Shown here: piece after piece, positions 61,505-64,000 of the stretch
Layout of the letters: every line of letters starts with the position of its first letter
Numbering within the stretch: position 1 is the stretch's first letter
Program-made: the position numbers and the translations under genes
NCBI GenBank assembly: GCA_018713255.1
Contig: DVFL01000012.1
Span: 80,112 to 144,111 of the forward strand
Direction of reading: 5' to 3'
Length of the DNA: 64,000 bases
From: Candidatus Cottocaccamicrobium excrementipullorum
Lineage (GTDB): Bacteria; Bacillota; Clostridia; Lachnospirales; Lachnospiraceae
The notes under the pieces: generated by a model
Told to the model about the DNA's origin: nothing
The model's database searches: none
The model's input: the letters and a program-made list of their open reading frames with translations, nothing else

Positions 61505-61972
61505 ATGAGAAGAAAAGATAGAGAAGTTACAGATTTTTCTAAAATGATAGAGATGATGAAATCTTGCGACTGCTGTCGATTAGGACTTGTGGATGGAAAT
61601 GAAGCATATATTGTGCCCATGAATTTTGGTTATGACATCATGAATGAGCAAATTGTTCTGTATTTTCACTGTGCCAGCGAAGGAAGAAAAATGGATTTGC
61701 TGCCCAGACAATCGGTGGTTTCATTTGAGATGGATACAAAGCACAAGTTAGCAGAAGGAAATTTAGGGTGTGAATTTTCCTATTTATATCAATGTATCAT
61801 GGGGACAGGAACATTGGAGATTGTTTCCGATACGAAGGAAAAAATTGACGGCTTAAGAAAAATCATGGATCATTATACCAATCAGACACAATGGGAATTT
61901 AGTGAGAAAGTGGTGGACAGGACAAAGGTTTTGAAACTTTCTGTAAGGACATGGTCTTGTAAAGAGCATTAA
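61505..61972 (+). CDS. NimA-like / pyridoxamine 5'-phosphate oxidase-family flavoprotein
   Basis: 155 residues: MRRKDREVTDFSKMIEMMKSCDCCRLGLVDGNEAYIVPMNFGYDI is the typical start of the FMN-binding split-barrel proteins related to 5-nitroimidazole reductase NimA. Later LYFHCASEGRKMDLLPRQSVVSFEMD completes the barrel. The family is diverse, so nitroimidazole reduction should not be assumed. RBS TGAGGAGGATACTGCA. Stands at the end of a decaying stretch. Confidence 0.82.
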   Translation: MRRKDREVTDFSKMIEMMKSCDCCRLGLVDGNEAYIVPMNFGYDIMNEQIVLYFHCASEGRKMDLLPRQSVVSFEMDTKHKLAEGNLGCEFSYLYQCIMGTGTLEIVSDTKEKIDGLRKIMDHYTNQTQWEFSEKVVDRTKVLKLSVRTWSCKEH

Positions 61973-62057
61973 ATATCCTGATTTTCAGGTAGATTCTTTC
62001 CATCAGGGCTGAAATGTGATAGATTAAAGCGACAGAAGAGCTGAGTAATGGGCAGCT

Positions 62058-62096
62058 GGGGGCGTAACCGAGGGTACGTCTGAAGACAGCGCCCCC
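62058..62096. other. GC-rich stem-loop downstream of the NimA-like gene
   Basis: GGGGGCG (62058-62064) pairs with CGCCCCC (62090-62096), with a GTCT-GA-AGAC palindrome in the loop. No T-tract. Between 61973 and 62340 nothing else was recognised. Confidence 0.4.
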
Positions 62097-62343
62097 GCCC
62101 CTTGCGCATGCATTTTCCTATATGAATTTGATGGAGAATTTTCAGAAGATATGAAGAATAATATCAACAACCGGATATCTCGCCTTATGTATTAACAACA
62201 ATATTTTGTACATGATGATTTACAATGTCAATCGAAATAATGATTCTAAATATGAAATTGTGTACGCGTGGTGAATAGTAGTTTTTTAAGTTATCTTAAA
62301 TCATTTTAAAATCGATAGTCTCAGGACCACCTGATCTGCCGGA

Positions 62344-62365
62344 AGCTGTGCCATATGGCACAGCT
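62344..62365. repeat. Perfect 22-bp palindrome
   Basis: Eleven-base arms AGCTGTGCCAT / ATGGCACAGCT with no loop. It lies 42 bases from the IS30 relic. IS30 elements are known to prefer long palindromic target sites, so it may be a target or a tip of the lost element. It could equally be an operator. Confidence 0.6.
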
Positions 62366-62377
62366 CCATAAAAGGAG

Positions 62378-62420
62378 AAGAGCCAGTTCAAACGGGGTGC
62401 CGCCGTTTAGACTGGCTCTT
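62378..62420. terminator. Hairpin at end of the IS30 relic
   Basis: AAGAGCCAGT (62378-62387) pairs with ACTGGCTCTT (62411-62420), with an inner AAACGG/CCGTTT stem. Partly overlaps the relic frame. Confidence 0.65.
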
Positions 62421-62763
62421 GTTGTACTATTGATATGATTGGCCAATAGTGCGGCCTTGGGCTGTGTAAGTCCTGAGAAAGTTGTTCCCTTGGTTTATAA
62501 GAAACTTTTTTGGGAAGATCCAGATTAACAGCCGGGAAATGACGTTGATAGATATAGTTGTAAAGTGTCCGCTGGGAACAGTTGATCTCTTCCTGTGGGT
62601 GAGATAAATATGGGACGGAGGCTTTCCCTGCTTCAGAAGAGGAGAGATGAGCACACTCCGAGCGGCTGTGGCCTTTCTCGTCATGGCAGTGAGGAACAAG
62701 GAAGCGGTGTCTGCGGATGTCTTTTGAGATAGTAGAGGACTCTATCCTGATCAAAAGCTGCAT
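62407..62763 (-). pseudogene. IS30-family transposase relic (N-terminal part)
   Basis: A 118-codon frame retains IS30 marks: ESSTISKDIRRHRFLVPHC, the N-terminal helix-turn-helix, and EEINCSQRTLYNYIYQRHFP with VNLDLPKKVSYKPR, the second DNA-binding segment and junction. The catalytic DDE domain (about 200 more residues) is absent and the middle is garbled by indels. No terminal inverted repeats were found. The element is long dead. Confidence 0.75.
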
Positions 62764-62804
62764 TTAGTTTTTCATTTTACGGTTCTAAAAAAATCTTAAA
62801 AAAA

Positions 62805-62847
62805 TTAGCACTCACCTCTTGACAGTGCTAACAATATGTGTTATATT
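62805..62847 (+). promoter_or_regulatory. clpB promoter with CIRCE operator (HrcA)
   Basis: TTAGCACTC (62805-62813), 9-base spacer, CAGTGCTAA (62823-62831) is CIRCE with one mismatch. Promoter TTGACA (62819-62824), 17-bp spacer, TATATT (62842-62847) overlaps its right arm. HrcA would block the -35 until heat stress. Confidence 0.92.
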
Positions 62848-62924
62848 ACGTCTAGAACAGAAAAGGGAATGAAAGAAAATGAATTTCCTCCTCTGTTTTT
62901 ACATAGATTATTACCCCATATTCT

Positions 62925-62987
62925 CACCGGGGTCTTTTCTTTGCCCGGTGTTTGCTTAATGCCCCATGCGTCCCCTTGGCATGGGGC
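62925..62987 (+). promoter_or_regulatory. Two stable hairpins in the clpB leader
   Basis: CACCGGG (62925-62931) pairs with CCCGGTG (62944-62950), and GCCCCATGC (62961-62969) pairs perfectly with GCATGGGGC (62979-62987). They lie within a leader of about 180 bases, 48 bases or more upstream of the start codon. RBS GGGAGG is not enclosed by them. Confidence 0.6.
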
Positions 62988-63035
62988 GGAATCTGATGAT
63001 GAGATGAATACCAAACTCGTAAGGGAGGCGAGGAT

Positions 63036-64000
63036 ATGAACATTAATAAATTTACACAGAAATCCATGGAAGCCGTCCAAAACTGCGAGAAGCTGGCCTA
63101 TGAGTATGGAAACCAGCAGATCGAGCAGGAGCACCTGCTGTACAGCCTGTTGACTCTTGAGGACAGCTTGATTTTAAAGCTGATCACCAAGATGGAAATC
63201 AATGGAAACCAGTTTACTGATGAAGTAAAGCAGACTCTTACCCGTCTGCCCAAGGTCAGCGGAGGCGGCCAGTTATACATCAGCAACGATTTAAATAAAG
63301 TTCTGGTTAATGCCGAAGATGAGGCTAAGGCCATGGGGGATGAATATGTGTCGGTTGAGCACTTATTCCTTTCCATGTTAAAGCAGCCGGACCGCACCAT
63401 GAAGGAGTTATTCCGTCAGTACGGCATTACCAGAGAACGGTTCCTTCAGGCTTTATCCACTGTCCGGGGAAACCAGAGGGTGGTCAGTGATAATCCAGAG
63501 GCTACCTATGATACCTTGGAGAAATACGGCTATGATCTGGTAGAGCGGGCTAGGGATCAGAAGCTGGATCCGGTAATCGGACGTGACAGCGAGATCCGAA
63601 ACGTGGTGATGATTCTTTCTCGAAAGACGAAGAATAACCCGGTTCTTATCGGTGAACCTGGCGTAGGCAAGACCGCCGTAGTGGAAGGATTGGCTCAGCG
63701 GATTGTCCGGGGAGATGTGCCGGAAGGGCTGAAGGATAAAAAACTGTTTGCTCTGGATATGGGTTCTCTGGTAGCAGGAGCCAAGTACCGGGGCGAATTT
63801 GAGGAGCGGTTGAAAGCTGTTCTGGAAGAAGTCAAGAAGAGTGAAGGCAAGATCATCCTGTTTATTGATGAGCTGCATACCATTGTAGGCGCCGGAAAGA
63901 CGGAAGGTTCCATGGACGCCGGCAATATGTTAAAGCCAATGCTGGCCAGAGGCGAGCTTCACTGTATCGGCGCAACTACCTTGGATGAGTACAGAAAGTA
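63036..64000 (+). CDS. clpB: ATP-dependent chaperone ClpB (partial, 3' end outside window)
   Basis: First 321 codons of a Hsp100 disaggregase that works with DnaK to rescue aggregated proteins. Start [27 protein letters not shown]-terminal domain (1-145), then the first AAA+ domain with Walker [20 protein letters not shown] (about 205), [11 protein letters not shown] pore region, Walker [16 protein letters not shown] and the sensor region. Members of this length and pattern have a middle coiled coil afterwards, outside the window. ATG 63036 follows GGGAGGCGAGGAT. Under CIRCE/HrcA control. Confidence 0.96.
   Translation, partial: MNINKFTQKSMEAVQNCEKLAYEYGNQQIEQEHLLYSLLTLEDSLILKLITKMEINGNQFTDEVKQTLTRLPKVSGGGQLYISNDLNKVLVNAEDEAKAMGDEYVSVEHLFLSMLKQPDRTMKELFRQYGITRERFLQALSTVRGNQRVVSDNPEATYDTLEKYGYDLVERARDQKLDPVIGRDSEIRNVVMILSRKTKNNPVLIGEPGVGKTAVVEGLAQRIVRGDVPEGLKDKKLFALDMGSLVAGAKYRGEFEERLKAVLEEVKKSEGKIILFIDELHTIVGAGKTEGSMDAGNMLKPMLARGELHCIGATTLDEYRK

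Noticed and set aside
62427..62699. 90-codon minus frame next to the IS30 relic frame
   Set aside because: Its residues do not resemble any family; the relic frame at 62407-62763 explains the sequence.
1..64000. CRISPR arrays, tRNA/rRNA genes, prophage, integrase or att sites
   Set aside because: No regular spaced repeats, cloverleaf-like segments, phage structural genes or integrases were found.

Overview
The window looks like chromosome of a spore-forming, anaerobic gut-type Firmicute, most likely a Lachnospiraceae / Clostridium cluster XIVa relative. The evidence is dipicolinate synthase genes and a CotS-type spore coat gene, a T-box leader in front of a eukaryote/archaeal-type prolyl-tRNA synthetase, a CIRCE operator in front of clpB, oxygen-sensitive two-subunit serine dehydratase, and strong AGGAGG-type ribosome binding sites with TTGACA/TATAAT promoters. 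The genus cannot be fixed from sequence alone. No tRNA, rRNA, CRISPR array, prophage or intact insertion sequence was found.

Layout. 0-8.4 kb: end of a GH28-like beta-helix gene, a CNNM/CorC membrane protein, T-box-proS-cca, a CotS-type gene, phosphoglucomutase. 8.6-18.3 kb: DUF368 (PopT-type) lipid carrier transporter, tagaturonate reductase with a double operator, GH31 glycosidase divergent from an AraC regulator, a sugar nucleotidyltransferase, CBS-DRTGG pyrophosphatase, flavoprotein and shikimate kinase. 18.3-25 kb: class A PBP, BirA-controlled bioY, the dipicolinate genes dpaA-dpaB divergent from dapA (which makes their substrate). 25-36.6 kb: phosphoesterase, flotillin, a TIM-barrel isomerase/hydroxyacid dehydrogenase pair, sdaAB-sdaAA, a YfcC transporter with an M20 amidohydrolase, recQ and an acetyltransferase.

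37-45.3 kb is the most unusual gene set: a divergent LysR regulator, a class V PLP enzyme, RidA, an MFS carrier, an amidohydrolase and two tandem S10 (carboxypeptidase-Y-like) serine peptidases without signal peptides. It reads as a dedicated uptake and degradation pathway for an amide or peptide-like compound of unknown identity. It is followed by a VWA protein plus ABC-type ATPase pair and an ABC importer operon that ends in a beta-CASP metallo-beta-lactamase gene. 53-64 kb holds acetyltransferases, a TRIC-type channel, MFS carrier, DHFR-like reductase, TetR/glgB divergent pair, then a decaying stretch (two broken GNAT genes, an IS30 relic, a perfect palindrome) and the start of clpB.

The strongest non-gene signal is a dispersed intergenic repeat of about 110 bp, present in five copies (three near full length, two partial) at about 24.8, 41.1, 45.3, 55.2 and 61.1 kb. 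Copies differ in sequence but keep complementary arms by compensatory changes, so the element appears to be selected, or to have spread, as a folded RNA or DNA. One copy sits exactly at the start of a broken acetyltransferase gene.
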